Source: Deroplatys truncata
Taxonomy: Eukaryota > Arthropoda > Insecta > Mantodea > Mantidae
Direction: 5' to 3'
Assembly (NCBI GenBank): GCA_030765065.1
Contig: CM060976.1
Span: forward strand, 57,706,539 to 57,770,538
Length of the DNA stretch: 64,000 nucleotides
In this document: positions 9,887 to 22,189 of the stretch, piece after piece
Layout of the letters: every line of letters starts with the position of its first letter
How positions within the stretch are numbered: the first letter of the stretch is position 1
Translations under genes and position numbers: made by a program
Notes under the pieces: generated by a model
What the model saw: only the letters and a program-made list of their open reading frames with translations
Told to the model about the DNA's origin: nothing
Database searches by the model: none

Positions 9887-10287
9887 ATATGAAATCAATA
9901 TAATTAACTTATAAATTAATGTTGGAAAATTAAACGCGCTCCTCAAATTTAGCCTTTTCACAGTTATAAATTTCTGGCACATCTCCTGATTGGATATTTT
10001 TTTTATAATTAAAGAGGAAATGTAAACAAGTGAGTGGTGAAGTAAACAACCTGTAGAGTTGCAGGCAGGTTTAGTGGCTATCGGAATTGCAGACGTGGAT
10101 TGTAGTCCACATACATTAATGACATTAATTCGAAAACTTTGATGTACTTCTAACTATTATCGAGGTCTGATAATAAATGATACGAATCATTTGAATTTAA
10201 GCTGAAGTTTCAAAGTAAAGTGTAGCACATATTAAGACTTTCATGAATATGCTGTAACAAAATTAAAATACAATTATTGTCAGATAA
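9887..10287. other. No recognised feature
   Basis: AT-rich spacer between H7 and element Y1. I see nothing in it. Confidence 0.5.
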
Positions 10288-12331
10288 TTAGGTGAGAGGA
10301 GGACAGGTTGGCTACAGGGACACGTTGGCACATGTCTCTTATTTTCCCTTATTCAACAAATTGCGGCCAAATGCAGACATACTATTCCTTGTCTCCAAGT
10401 ACATGTTCCACGGAAGTGACACTTCTTTGTGAGAAGTTATAAAGGAAGGAAGCAGTGAAGTTGTTTTTCCCGCGAGGTTAGTAAATATTCACTTCATTCA
10501 TGAGTACATTTCCAGTAGTAAATGGCTTCTGAATATTTTGTTTTAAAGTGCTTTTAAATGTCTTTGTTCACTGGTATTTTAAGCATTTCAATATTCTTGA
10601 ACGCTATATCGAATTTACATTAAAACAAGTAGACCAGGAGCAAGTTGGCACAACAAAAAGGGGGCAAGTTGGCTCAATGCACCAACTGAAGAATTGTTGT
10701 TTTATGTTTACGTTGTTTGCACCACGCTTTGGGCGTCAATTGAGGAAGATACTTTCTGCCGCACGTATGGACGCTAATTTGAAGAAGATGTATTATATTT
10801 CGACTGTTGGGGAGCCGAAATTGAAGTAGTTGCAACCACACGTATGGTAAAAAGTTTCCGGTAGCCTTCGCCCCATAAAAATGTTTAAAAATATTATTAA
10901 CTTTGTAAGTTTGACTGTTTCTTTAAATATTATATATTTATGTTTGCCACGGCTGCATCAGTATTTATTTTTAGAGACATGAATGTCTTAGCAGGGAGTG
11001 GTGCGACTGAAGAATGTAGGCTTACACAGATTATAATTTTACTTCGCTCCTTTTATTAATGATTGACACGATAACACTTCACTGATATAGAGAGAGCTGC
11101 GAGATTTCACTTTTTAACATGTAAAAAATTTTCGTCTCACACTGAATACGTATTAAATTTCTCGAGGACGCATCCCGCGTCCGGTTAGAAACGCTGTCTA
11201 CAAGCACCTGACTTCTGAATTTGCAAATTTTGCTCCATTTTAGTTTCTGATTGGCTAAGCCTAGTCCAATAGAACAGCTTCATTTAACTAAAGCTTTTTC
11301 TGGTTGTTGATTGGCTATTTTATAAACTGTCACAAAAATTACATTATTACTTCCAAGAATCAAAGCAGCATTATTAAACATACAAACTCATTATTGCCTC
11401 AAGGTTACCTCATTGTTACCTCATTGTTAGCAACTTTTAACCTATTATTCTCACAGCTCCTACATTATTAAATTACGTAATACATTAACGTAACATTATT
11501 ATACATGTATACAATAAATTAAACATATACAATGACTGTAATATACACTTTTTATATTTTGTTACTTACACATATTGATTTAAGGTGTGCTGTTATTGAA
11601 TTTGTATATTATATAATTAGATTGAAATCATTTAAGTGTTTAAAATACTGCCTCACAACGTAGCCCATTAGCCGAGTACATTGTTTATTAGCATTATAAC
11701 ATAAATTACATCACTTCAGATGTTAATATAACATGCATATAATTAAAGCATGCATATAATTAATAATGTCAGTATTCCTGGCAGCAGGAATCTGGCCATT
11801 CAACGAAAGCATTTTTTGGAATACCAAGTCCTGTCTGTGTATGCACCCGATAGGCGTATTTGATTTGTTGACTTTTTTAATACAATACAATATATTTTTT
11901 TGCTTTGGTGCGCAAACCTCTGACCATATCACATGACTATATCATATCACATGGCCTTAAAACGCTCGGCTATCCGGGAATATGATAGGATATCCAGTGA
12001 GGTGAAGTGAGGGGTTAATAACTTGATAATGATATTTGTTTTTAATAAATTATTTAAAACGCACATTTTCCATTTAAATAACATGTGGCTAACTTACCCC
12101 ATACCCTGTGCCAAACTTTCTCCTTGGTAGTGTAAGTTCACTCACTACGCATTGATTTGAAAAGTTAAAATTAGCTTTAAGTGGCAGTAAAATAATGACG
12201 CAATTATCAATAAATACTGCTAAAGAAATTTATAGAACACTACCATGTCAGGATTAGCTGAAACACTGAAGTAATAAACACAGAAAAATAAAACCTAAAA
12301 TCTGTGTCAACTTGCCCCCTCTCCTCTACTT
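10288..12331 (+). mobile_element. Element Y, copy 1, about 2 kb with terminal inverted repeats
   Basis: The left end reads GGTGAGAGGAGGACAGGTTG and the right end, read inward on the reverse strand, GTAGAGGAGAGGGGGCAAGT. These are imperfect inverted repeats of about 25 bases. A related motif (GGGGGCAAGTTGGC) recurs inside near 10661. Internally, two related blocks contain CACGTATGG (about 10760 and 10840). A region with CCAAT boxes in both orientations (11250-11320) is followed by TATTTTATAAAC. A diverged second copy lies inverted at 32.5-33.5 kb. It has no transposase remnant that I recognise, so it is probably a non-autonomous DNA transposon. The superfamily is undetermined. A 93-codon frame at 10548-10829 covers the internal repeats and is not a likely gene. 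Confidence 0.65.
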
Positions 12332-12410
12332 ATAATTTAACGACTTATAACATTAGTATACTTTATAAATAAATATCCATTAAATTTAGTTTAAAAAACT
12401 TTGTATTTAA

Positions 12411-13139
12411 AATTCACGTGACTTTCTCTACTCACTCTTTTACAAACTATTGTTAAAAAAAGTTGTTAATCCTAATAAACTTTAAATTTACATTACGTTG
12501 GAGGATACAGTAGGTAAAACGATAACCAGATTTTTAAAGAGCGTGTTGCTATTTCATGCTCTTTACAGGACCAGGAGACAGAAGAGAGAGAGAGAGAGAG
12601 GCTTCCTAGTTGAGACACGATAAGTATTTGAAAATTCAAGCCAAATAACAAAGGATACCTCGGAAATGCTTAACTTCACATAAATTGCGAGTTTTAACGA
12701 GATAACATTTTGGTGTAGAAAGATTTTGTTTCATCTCGTATGGTTCACAAATTATAAAAAATTCGTTCAGAATGAAGATGACTTCAGACCACAACCTCAG
12801 ACTTCAAGATACACATTTCATGGAAATAACTTAAACTTATGGTAATTTAATAAACAGATTTAGAGCCATTTTTGAGAAGCTCCAATCCTTCGAATCATTT
12901 TTCATTAAGTACTTCGGAATGAGTAGATTATCTTGAAAATGTTGTGTCACATCTTTGGAAGATGTTGAGCTTAAATACTAACTTTGGTATTTAACCAATG
13001 TTTCGTTTTTGAGTAACTTTGTTCACACACACACACACACACACACACACGAACCTTTATTTGGATTCAAGGGAGTCTCAAAACGTGTATTTCTGGTGAG
13101 TTTCCATTACTCATTATAGGTAAATAGTAGAAAAGTAAT
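12411..13139 (-). mobile_element. H-family element H8, old, with (CA)n
   Basis: Reverse orientation. It begins CACGTGACTTTCTCTACTC (12417 onward) and ends AATAGTAGAAAAGTAATC near 13139. A pure CA run at 13023-13051 marks the microsatellite position. A GA run at 12583-12600 is private to this copy. Confidence 0.82.
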
Positions 13140-13583
13140 CAAAATAACCGAAACCGTAGGAAAGTACCTATGATAAGCATTGAAGAATCAATTATTTACG
13201 TGATATTCCGGAAATTTGTGTGGCAGTCATTGAAAGCTAAGAACACAGAATTTGCGGAATATAATAACCATTTGCTAGGTATGTTTTATATGACTACACG
13301 GAACCACGTGGTATAACATACAGATTAAATCATGGGAGAAATCATTGAAGGCCCCCCAAAAATAGAAAAATAGTCCTAACAGGCTTGTCTATCTCTAGAA
13401 ATTTAATAAGCGATTTAAGTCAACATTTAATAAGGTTGCACTCGAAAAGCACATGCTGATGTCACGAAGTATACAACTATTAAAAGCTGGCAGTGTACTC
13501 GCCTCCTCTCAGTCAGGTTAGAGTCTATACAGTTTGAACAATTCTGTATCCCCGGCCATTCGTTGATGATTTGTGATTACTTC
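13140..13583. other. No recognised feature
   Basis: Spacer between H8 and the SINE. Nothing recognised. Confidence 0.5.
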
Positions 13584-14115
13584 ACCGAGCGGGATGGCAC
13601 AAGTGGTAATGTCTGTGGTCCGAATTCGGGAGGCACGGGGTTCGATTCCCGGCGGATGCCCACTCTGACCATGGTGTCTTTCGTGGGTATCCTCTGGTCG
13701 CCTGGACGAATGCTGGGGTGGTGTACTCTATCACGATTTCTCCTTTCCCTCATTCCCTGTCATTTCATCTCTCTCCCTTTCATCTTTCAGGCAGTGTCTC
13801 GTTGCTTAGTACGTCTGGTGATAGACAAAAGTGCATGGTCGCTGCGCCTTGAAAAAATTTCGTCCCGCCAACGACAGGTCGCGTTGGCCTGCATGCAAGG
13901 GCCGCTTCGTGGCCCTATCGCGAGACTCCGCGTCTACTGGCGAGAGCGGGTGTTTCCTACTGGAAGTGATAGGGATTTCCGTGCGACTCTGTAATTCCTG
14001 CGACTCCTTCACTTCATCCTTGCCTCCCGGGGGGGGCTGTAGTCACATTAGATCTAGTTGGTTGCAGTGCCGAGGTGTCTCCCTCTGGTAAATACCTCAT
14101 ACCTCTGTTATCCCT
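13584..14115 (+). mobile_element. SINE family SA, copy 2
   Basis: The tRNA-like head begins ACCGAGCGGGATGGCACAAG with an internal A-box match GGATGGCACAAGTGG and a good B box GGGTTCGATTCCCGG-like at about 13639-13650, so it carries a polymerase III promoter. The body has GTGTCTTTCGTGGGTATCC and TGGACGAATGCTGGG. The tail carries GAGGTGTCTCCC (14070-14085), the second SA tail type. Two overlapping reading frames (143 and 86 codons) run across it and are not genes. Confidence 0.82.
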
Positions 14116-15313
14116 CAATACGAGAGACCGCAAATGAAGTAAAGATAAAAAACAGCACATTTTTCTGACAATGCTGGATTGGAGAAATGAATTGTTTGCA
14201 AAGTGTTGCAGTTCACGCTTTGATTAATAAATAAATTGAGAAACAATACGCAAAACGTGTGCGGTGGTACAAATTAAATGTTCGGTTATGATATCTTTCT
14301 TATCAAGGATTTGGTTACATGCCATTCCATAATCATAGTTCAATTAATTTATTTTCATGCTTTTCTTGGCCTCTTAACTTGCTAATAGGTTATTAAAATA
14401 GCGCTTGCCGTGGTAGTCGTTCAGGGATCATGCTTTCTATTTGGTTGAGCCATTTCTTCTGATACATTATCACTTTTTCACGAGATACAGTGAAAATAAG
14501 GAAAAAAAGAGGTGTCCTATTTAAAACATGTTTCTAGAAAATCATTATTGAAAATCCAGTCGCCTGTTTCTTCTGGTCACATACCTTCTTGCTGAAATGT
14601 AATGCATTTCGTAAAGTATATCTGAATCAAACATCAGTATGCGGCTAACGTGGTTTAAAATCTCCTTCATTAAGATACGGGATCGTAGTTAAAGATGAAG
14701 GATGTTCGTAGAGAGCAAATGTATAGCGTTGTTAGTGTTTCTGAAACCATCCAGAGAAAAGCTTTAATCAATCTCCATTTCTTATACTCCTTACCAGATC
14801 TTAGTTTATCTTTTATAGGTATATTCCCCTGCTTCGAGCTCTCCTTTTGCGTAAGGCGTTGCGTTTATTGCTTCTATGTTAAATAATAGCGAACCTATTT
14901 AGGACGCTAACGCAAATACATTTAGCTTGAGTTTCAATTGCATTTCTAGCGCTGCATTCCTATTTCTAGTAAATTCAAATCCTTTTTAATTGCTCGCATT
15001 TATGAAGACTTCCGTTGTTGAATGTTTGTACAATACATCATTTCCGGTTAACAGACGCAACTTTCTTATTAGCTATCCTGGCTCACCTATAGTCAGCTTG
15101 CATGAGAAATGTGAAGATTGTGTGATATGAGTGGACAGAGACACACGACGATCGTTAAACCCACGAAAATTGCGATTTTGTGGAAACTTCAATTGTAAAG
15201 TATATATAAAGTGTATTGAACTATCTGCTCCTATTTCATTTAAGTTTTTCACCATATAGAGCGAGCTTTGAAATTTAAAGGCTTCAGGATATGATGAAGT
15301 TTCGCTACACACG
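14116..15313. other. No recognised feature, 1.2 kb
   Basis: No terminal repeats, SINE heads or protein motifs seen. Short frames at 14695-14886 (+) and 15073-15312 (-) lack recognisable motifs. Confidence 0.45.
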
Positions 15314-16280
15314 TTTTTACTTTCTCTACTACGTATAGTAAGTAGGGGAAGTATTGTATTCTAACCAAAAATTCGATACCGAGATTTCACCGGAAATATA
15401 TGTTTTGAGACCCCCTGAATCCAAAAAAAGCATTTTTGGAAACATATCCGTGTGTGTGTGTGTGTGTGTGTGTGTCTGTCTGTGAACAGCATAACTCAGA
15501 AACGAACAGTCGGATAAACACCAAACTTGGTATTTAGGTTCAATATCTTCCAGAGATGCGACACGAAGGTTTTCAAGAAAATCCCCCCACCACAGATTAC
15601 CCTTTACATGGAACATTTTTCGAAAATTTTAATTTGCTCAAAAATGGATCTAACGATTTTGATTAAAATATCATATATTTAAGATATTTTTATGACAAAT
15701 AAAATGTATATCTTGAATTTCCTGGGAATGTCTCCAAAAGTGTTCTTCATTGTGAACGACTTTTGCATAACTGGTAAACCATAAGAGATAGACACAATTT
15801 TACTACACAAAAAATGTACATCGCGTTAAAATACACAATTTATGTCATATACATGCTTTTTTTTGGGTGAACAATTTTCGAGATATTGCTTGTTATTCCT
15901 TTAAATTTTTCAATACTTATTTGCTCAAATGGGAATTAGTTATTCATTTTTTGCATTGTATATACAAAGAGTATTAATCTGAGGCAAAGAGAATGGTACT
16001 GCACATAGCAACCAGCTATTAAGACATATGTATATGCTTAAAGGCTACTGTATTTTTGTATTGCCATTGCAAATACAAAACAAGGGGAACATAGTACGCC
16101 TTAAGCGATAGTCAAATATTTTTAGAACTGGTCGCTATGTGTAAAATGTAATTCTCTTTGCATGTCAAAAGATCGTTTCTACAAATGTTTATCTCGATTA
16201 ATATGAAATAGATGGAGATGTAAAAATAGTTTGTATAAGAGTAGAGAAATTCATGTGAGTGTAACATATCAGATTTTTTT
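15314..16280 (+). mobile_element. H-family element H9, full length, young subfamily
   Basis: Full copy with the start TACTTTCTCTACTACGTATA, a GT run at 15451-15475 followed by CTGTCTGTGAACAGC, and the end GTGTAACATATCAGA plus a T run. Between about 15988 and 16160 it contains an internal inverted duplication of the family's own sequence (see findings). The reverse-strand 95-codon frame at 15329-15616 has counterparts in other copies. Confidence 0.92.
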
Positions 16281-16428
16281 TGTTTTTCTTTCCTCTTTTT
16301 TTATTTGTGGCGAAACTAGTGGTCAAGAAAACCAAAATTTTACCATAATGTTTCATTCAGTATACCATACAGAACCATACCTATAGCTTTGGACATCTAA
16401 GCATGCCATTTTTAATCTGCATACTCGT

Positions 16429-16925
16429 ATACTCGAGTGCGTGGAATTGTGCCGACATAATGCGTAGTGGTTTATGATATTTAGGAAATATTAAACCGCC
16501 CCTGCCACGCCCAGCCCACCCTCCCCTTATCTGGTTTTAGCACTCCACTCAATGTTTGCTTTACTGCCCCCCTTCGCTCCTCAGCTTGAAACCGAATTGT
16601 GTTCATAGGTTAACGTTTGAATGCCAAACGTTTGACATCAGACCAATAAAAGACGGACTCAACTAGAGGCTGGAATGGACCGTCTTTGCGAAGCATGTCT
16701 CCCAACCACTTAGGTGAAATCTTTTGGTACTCCTCCCCTTTGACCATTCACCTAAGCCTGACCATTTTTCATAGAGTAATGCGAGTTTGTCGGACTTGAA
16801 TTCAAACCAAAACTATTGGCTCGTCCAGGGCTGGTGTGGAACACAAATGATAACGAGCTTTTACCGACATTAAATAAATGATATACGAAACCAAAAGCAT
16901 TGGAACGTTTCCGCGAACTCGACTA
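16429..16925 (+). mobile_element. MITE family Z, copy 1
   Basis: About 490 bases that match Z3 and Z4 from end to end. The ends are decayed (ACTCGAGTGCGTGGAATTGT at the left, CCGCGAACTCGACTA at the right). The body contains two diverged direct units, each with a GTTCATAG-like, a CAAACCAA-like and a GGCTGG-like block. No coding capacity was recognised. Confidence 0.75.
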
Positions 16926-18796
16926 GATGCACAACTACACATAGACATAGGGCATTGTAATACATACACAAATATAAAGAGTTTCTCAAGAGAATGATAG
17001 ATCTTACTACCTCGACATAAGGCTGTCCTCCTCAACAGCAACTGACCAGTTACTGAACAAGATAGCTTATCCACAGCATGAGAAATTGAGTGTCAACAAC
17101 CGAACTACACAAAGTAGCTAAGGTGTCAGCATGCACCGTCACAGAATAATGAAAACAGTAAAATTAATTTGAGATGTTCGTATATGTACATAAGGAGCAG
17201 AAACAGTTATAGTAAAATACTTACAATGTATTTTTAAATCAAATTACAGACTTTCAGCAGTTTGTTTTCTTTTTCTATTATCTGGCAGTAAATATAACTT
17301 ACAAATACTTCCGTACCAATGCTTGCTTATTGAGGTTAGTAATTTTAGCTTTTCCAACAGTAATTTTCACACCGAGTTCTCTTTTCTTAAGAATACTAAA
17401 CGCCAGGAAAAAAATTTAGTCAAATGACAAAGGCATTAGAAAAGAAAATCTGTAAATTCATTTAAAAACAAATCCTGTTCCAAAACTTAAATTAGTAAAC
17501 AAAATCTTGAATCATTAAACTCTTGGATGAAGCAAACATATCTACTGAATTAAACATTTACTAGAATAAATTGAATTAAATATCATAAAATTTACGGATT
17601 TGTGATACATCATAAAACTTATCTCCAACAGGTAGCATAATTAAGTTATTTTCAGCCTTCACCAAACATAGAATCATATAAATTGATCAATTACTTAAAC
17701 TCGTTTTGTAAACCACGAATTTAGGCACAGTTTTCGTTGAAGTAGTGTCTATATCCCTTAGTTTCAACACCTTGTATGGATCATACTGCAGAAGAAGAAT
17801 ATGTGCCCTACTCTGCTAAGGAGATTATAATATAAGAGTATTGAATTGTTTGATTTATTTGTGTATATTAATGAGTAAACCAGAAAAAAACACACTTCTT
17901 TCTCGTTTATTTAATTTCTGCTATTTCTCATAAAATTGCATAATAGATTGAAGATTTCACTCTTGTATTAAGTGACTATCCGCAATAGAAAAGCTTTGAA
18001 TTTGCACCAGTCATTGTTCTCTATGTTGCCAATTTTGTTATCACTTTAATTTAAACACATCGATATGCAGTTGCTTTTTTGAGTGTCGTCAGCTGTGTTC
18101 TCTCGTAAATGAATTTTGAACTTTTGTCTTTTCAATTGTTAGCGGAAATGAAATTACTGAACTTGATGATCATAACTTATTTTTACATTATTTATATTTT
18201 ATAAGTACCTTTATGAACTTTTAAGTGATATTTATTTTACTCGCGAACTATTCAATGTAAGCATAAATATAGATCCAGATTCACACAATATAAATGCTGG
18301 AGCTCGTCGTTACATTGCTACAGACAAAACGCCTATAAAATGATTTTATTGGAGACATTGTTGCCATAAGACATGTTGGGAAGCTTATCAAATCTCGCCC
18401 CTCTGTTGCTTCCTCGTACGCAAAGCATCTTCGAGAATACATGCCTTCCCCACCTCCACTCCTTAAACGAAGGGAGGTCTGGGTTCCCAGGGGAAATGGG
18501 CCTTGAGTGATGTATGGATTATAGAGGGATAGACTGGGAGTGCCCTTATATTGCGCAGTTTTGCCGCCTGAGGCGCTGATGTGTAAGGGGCTTAGGTAAC
18601 CCAAGTAGTTTAGCAACTCATGCAATAGAGGCTTGGCTCGGTGACGTAATGAATTGGAGCCATTCTGGGAATGTTAATGACGGCCAAAAGGAGCCTGGAG
18701 GGAAATTTCTTTAATCATTAAACGCATCAAGTTTTATTTCTCCTTTAAAAACTATTTCTGCGTCCTGCGAGGGAAAAATAAAGCGAAAATTTCGTG
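16926..18796. other. No recognised feature, 1.9 kb
   Basis: Mostly very AT-rich. Bases 18370-18700 are more GC-rich and contain a 114-codon reverse frame (18281-18625) without any recognisable domain. It could be an unknown repeat or chance. Confidence 0.4.
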
Positions 18797-18955
18797 CTCT
18801 ATTCTCGAGTGTACGGAGTTGTGCCAATAAGATAAAATCTTATGTTTTTAATGGAATGTTAAAACACCACCCAGTGTATACCCTTATCTGGTTACAGTAA
18901 TTTCTGCCAATCTATCATGCACTTTTCTCCCGTTTTCATATGAACTACGCTGCTG
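18797..18955 (+). mobile_element. MITE family Z, copy 2, left fragment
   Basis: Shares the left end and following block with Z1 (CTCGAGTGTACGG, GTTGTGCC, ACCCTTATCTGG, TCTCCCGTTTTCATATGAAC region) and then diverges. Its right end is not visible. Confidence 0.55.
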
Positions 18956-19689
18956 TAGACTACTAGAATAACGATTTTTAATATTTTATTACATGAGAAA
19001 TCTTAATTAGTGCTTAAAATTAATAAAATTATATTATGAGATTTGCTAAAAAAATGGGAAAAAGCGGATATTTTAAACACTTCTTGTGTTGTAAAATTAC
19101 TGTATTTACGGACGAAACTAATTAAGCATTCAATTATAACATTAAACACGATTGCGTATTAACATCTTATATTCAGTTTTATTGTTTTATAAAACCACTT
19201 GAGCGTAGTATAAAAATTAAATTAAGATATGCAAGACAGTTTTTGTAAATCAGGGAAACACAGTAACCTGGGATGTAACGGAGAGAGAACTGACTTTCCA
19301 TGGGAAAATATTCTAAGTTTATTTCTTGTAATAGGTAATTCTTAAGTTGTTTTAGAATAGAAAAAGAAATTAACACAACAAACAGGAAATACTTGTAATA
19401 TTAAATAGTGTGTATGAAAGTGTGGAATTAGGCTTAATAATCAGAAAAAATAATACTGTAATATTGTCAACAAATTTAAACACGTTTTCTTGTTTTAACT
19501 GTATTTATAGTTAAGGAACAAGCTTTCAGTCACGCTCAATTCTATAGTTTTCAATGAATAAAATTATAGTTATTAACAGTTTAGAAACAGTGGTTCCCAA
19601 TCTAGCAGGCGCCTTTCCCTCTGGGGGAGGCATAAGAGATTTACGGGGAGCAGACAGATTATTCAGAAGAAAACACCTGTTGTATTATA
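18956..19689. other. No recognised feature
   Basis: AT-rich. Bases 19590-19680 are slightly GC-richer. Nothing recognised. Confidence 0.45.
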
Positions 19690-21065
19690 TTCACGTGACC
19701 TTCTCTACTCACTCTCCTATAGGCTATTCTTATAAAATCTTATTCTTCTATTTAATTCATGCTAATCCAGGTTGACATTTCTTGAAATCTTTTCATTACA
19801 CATTTCCTTGTAGACACAAGGAGGATACGGAGGCTGAAGGGATAGTGAAATCTTTAAAATGCAGGCCGCTATATGTTGGATTTTTAATTCTCCACTTTGT
19901 ATGATCAGGGCAAACAATTAAATTTCTACCCTAAAAAGTATTAAGAGTTTCAAAATTCCAAGCAATAACAACGAATGCCTAAAAAACGGTCAGTGTGGCA
20001 AAAATAATTATTTCACATAAATTGTGTTTTAATGAGATCTACATGTTACTTTCTCTGCTACGTATAGTAACTAGGGGAAGTATTGTATTCCACCCAAAAA
20101 TTCGATACCGAGATTTCACCGGAAATATATGTTTTGAGACCCCCTGAATCCAAAAAGAAGCATTTTTGGAAACATGTCCGTGTGTGTGTGTGTGTGTATG
20201 TGAACAGCATAACTCAGAAACGAACAGTCGGATAAAGACCAAACTTGATATTTAGGTTCAGTATCTTCCAGAGATGCGACACGAAGGTTTTCAAGAAAAT
20301 CCCCCACCCCAGATTACCCTTTATATGGAACATTTTTCGAAAATTTTAATTTTCTCAGAAATGGCTCTAACGATTTTGATTAAAATATCACATATTTAAG
20401 ATACCTTCATGACAAATAAAATGTATATCTTGAATTTTCTGGGAATATTTCCAAAAGTATTCTTCCTTGTGAACGACTTTTGCATAGCTGGAAAACCATA
20501 AGAGATAGATAAAATTTTACTACACAAAAATGTAGATCGCGTTAAAGTACACAATTTATGTCCTATACTTTTTTTGTTGAGTGAACCATTTTCGAGATAT
20601 TGCCTGTTATTACCTTAAATTTTCCAATACTTATACTTTTTCCCAAATGAGAATTCGTTATTGATTTTGTTATGTCCTGGACATGCAAAGAGAATGGAAC
20701 GCTACATAGCAACCAGCTCTTAAAATATTTGACTATCGCTTAAAGCCTACCATACTCACCTTGCACCTACAAGAAAATTAGCAATAAGATTAACATCTCG
20801 ATTAACATGAAGCATATGGAGAATAAGCGTTTCTAAAAATAGATTGTACAAGAGTAGAGAAAGTCATGTAGGTGTAACACATCAGATTTTTTTCATAAAA
20901 AGAGTAGTTTGGAATGGAATGATTTTCTTGAAAATCTTCGTGTTACACCCTTGGTAGATTCTGAACGTAAACTATCAAAATATTGGCATTTATCCGAATC
21001 TTTTGTCTTTGAATTATACGTTTCACAGACACAGAGACACGCGTGAATGCCGACCTTCTTTTTAT
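19690..21065 (-). mobile_element. H-family element H10, split by H11
   Basis: An old reverse-orientation copy. Bases 19690-20045 carry the terminus (TTCACGTGACCTTCTCTACT) through to ATGAGATCTACATG. Bases 20894-21065 carry the later blocks (GATTTTCTTGAAAATCTTCG, GTTTCACAGACACAGAGAC). The interval between is a complete forward copy, H11. Part of the middle of H10 and its far end are missing. Confidence 0.75.
20046..20893 (+). mobile_element. H-family element H11, full length, nested in H10
   Basis: Starts TTACTTTCTCTGCTACGTAT, has a GT run at 20179-20200 and ends GTAACACATCAGATTTTTTT. It is close in sequence to H9, H14, H16 and H19, which places it in the young subfamily. Confidence 0.92.
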
Positions 21066-21079
21066 TTTTTGTAACCCTT

Positions 21080-21940
21080 TGTTCATCTTTTATGGTTTAC
21101 CGGCGTACAAAATTATATAAAATATATTGAAAACAAAGAGTGTTTGAAAGCTATTCGCATAAATTAGGATACATATTTTAGTTTTCATGCAAAGATCCTA
21201 AACATTTGAGATTTTAATCAAAACTCTTAGAGCCTTTATGAGAGCATATAAAAGGTAAAGGTACATATAACATCGGGGCCCCTGGAATCGGGGCAGAGCA
21301 CCGCACGAGGCCGGTCGGCCCTTTTTGCCTCCAACGTGGCCCCTGGGAGGGAAAGATGAGAGGAGAGACCTGAAGGGCAACCAGATCCGGATATTAATGG
21401 GCGCAAGTATGGACAGGGTCCCCAACCTTTCCAGACAGAACGCATCCGACGCCGCGCGGTCTCTGCCCACAAGCCAATCGGAGCCCCACGCTGAGGAGAA
21501 ACCTAACTGAGCGGTAACGCAGCGACGCCCGGGAAGAAACCTTTACAAAGCGCAAGCCACCGCCCAGCCGCAACACCGTCGCCTGGTGCTACAATCCTGA
21601 AACAGATGACAAGGAAGATGATGGATACAGGAATAGAGAGGAAGGAGAATCGTGGTAGAAGATGCACCAACCCAGCATTCGCCTGGCGATCCGCGGAAAC
21701 CACGAAAAACCCATGGGTTACAGTGGGCAGTCGCCGGGGATCGATCCCGGGACCTCCCTAATGTGGACCACAGACTTAACCGCCTGAGCCATCCCGCTCG
21801 GTTTATACAGGGGGGGATTTTTTGAAAATTTTCGTATCGCATCCTTTGAAGATGCTGAACTTAAAAGCTAACTTAAGTGTTTATCCGACATTTCACTTTG
21901 AGTTATGCTGCTCACAGACATACACACTTTTTTGTAAAAA
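21080..21940 (-). mobile_element. H-family element H12, split by SINE SA3
   Basis: Bases 21080-21249 match the H middle (CTTTTATGGTTTACC, then TTTTAATCAAAACTCTTAGAG). Bases 21804-21940 continue with GGGGGGATTTT, TTCGTATCGCATCC and TTGAGTTATGCTGCTCACAG. The interval between is a complete SA SINE. Both ends of this H copy are missing. Confidence 0.7.
21250..21803 (-). mobile_element. SINE family SA, copy 3, complete
   Basis: On the reverse strand the head reads CCGAGCGGGATGGCTCAGG, with A box TGGCTCAGGCGG and B box GGGATCGATCC, both close to polymerase III consensus. The body continues with CGTGGTTTCCGCGG and GCGAATGCTGGG, and the tail ends ACCTTTACCTTTT near 21250. A matching tail occurs only in SA7. 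Several overlapping frames of 60-99 codons across this GC-rich copy are incidental. A target duplication is not clear. Confidence 0.85.
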
Positions 21941-22009
21941 TCTGAGGTATTCATTCACTTGAGCTTGTCTACCTGCTAACGTTTAATTTTCTATAGCTTC
22001 TTAGAAATA

Positions 22010-22186
22010 TTCTGACAGAAACCTGTTTTTGCTATCTGCTTTATGTTATTAGAGATAAAGATAACTAATTTAATTACATTTCGTTGTAGGTACGACATAC
22101 AGTAGACCGAAGCAACCGTCAAATGTTTTAAAGCGGGTAGGCCTTGAAATTGCTTACTCTTTCCATGACATCCCGAGAAATAACTA
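22010..22186 (-). mobile_element. H-family fragment (H12b)
   Basis: Shows the reverse-orientation blocks CATTTCGTTGTAGGTACGAC, CGTCAAATGTTTTAAAGC and TTTCCATGACATCCCGAGAA, parallel to those inside H13 and H21. The ends are missing. Confidence 0.5.
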
Positions 22187-22189
22187 AAC

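Noticed and set aside
13563..13994. 143-codon frame on the + strand.
   Set aside because: It spans the tRNA-derived SINE SA2. Comparable long frames cross SA3 and SA8 in other frames because the SINE is GC-rich.
15329..15616. Similar reverse-strand reading frames in several H copies (around 9.0-9.5, 15.3-15.6, 20.0-20.3, 24.2-24.5 and 39.6-39.8 kb), sharing FLENLRVASL and ISVSNFW-like stretches.
   Set aside because: They coincide with the conserved repeat DNA, pass through the variable microsatellite (His-Thr runs) and change frame with its length. Similarity follows from repeat ancestry, not from coding constraint.
18281..18625. 114-codon reverse-strand frame in a GC-richer patch.
   Set aside because: No domain, no good start context and no supporting neighbours. 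Recorded only as unrecognised sequence.
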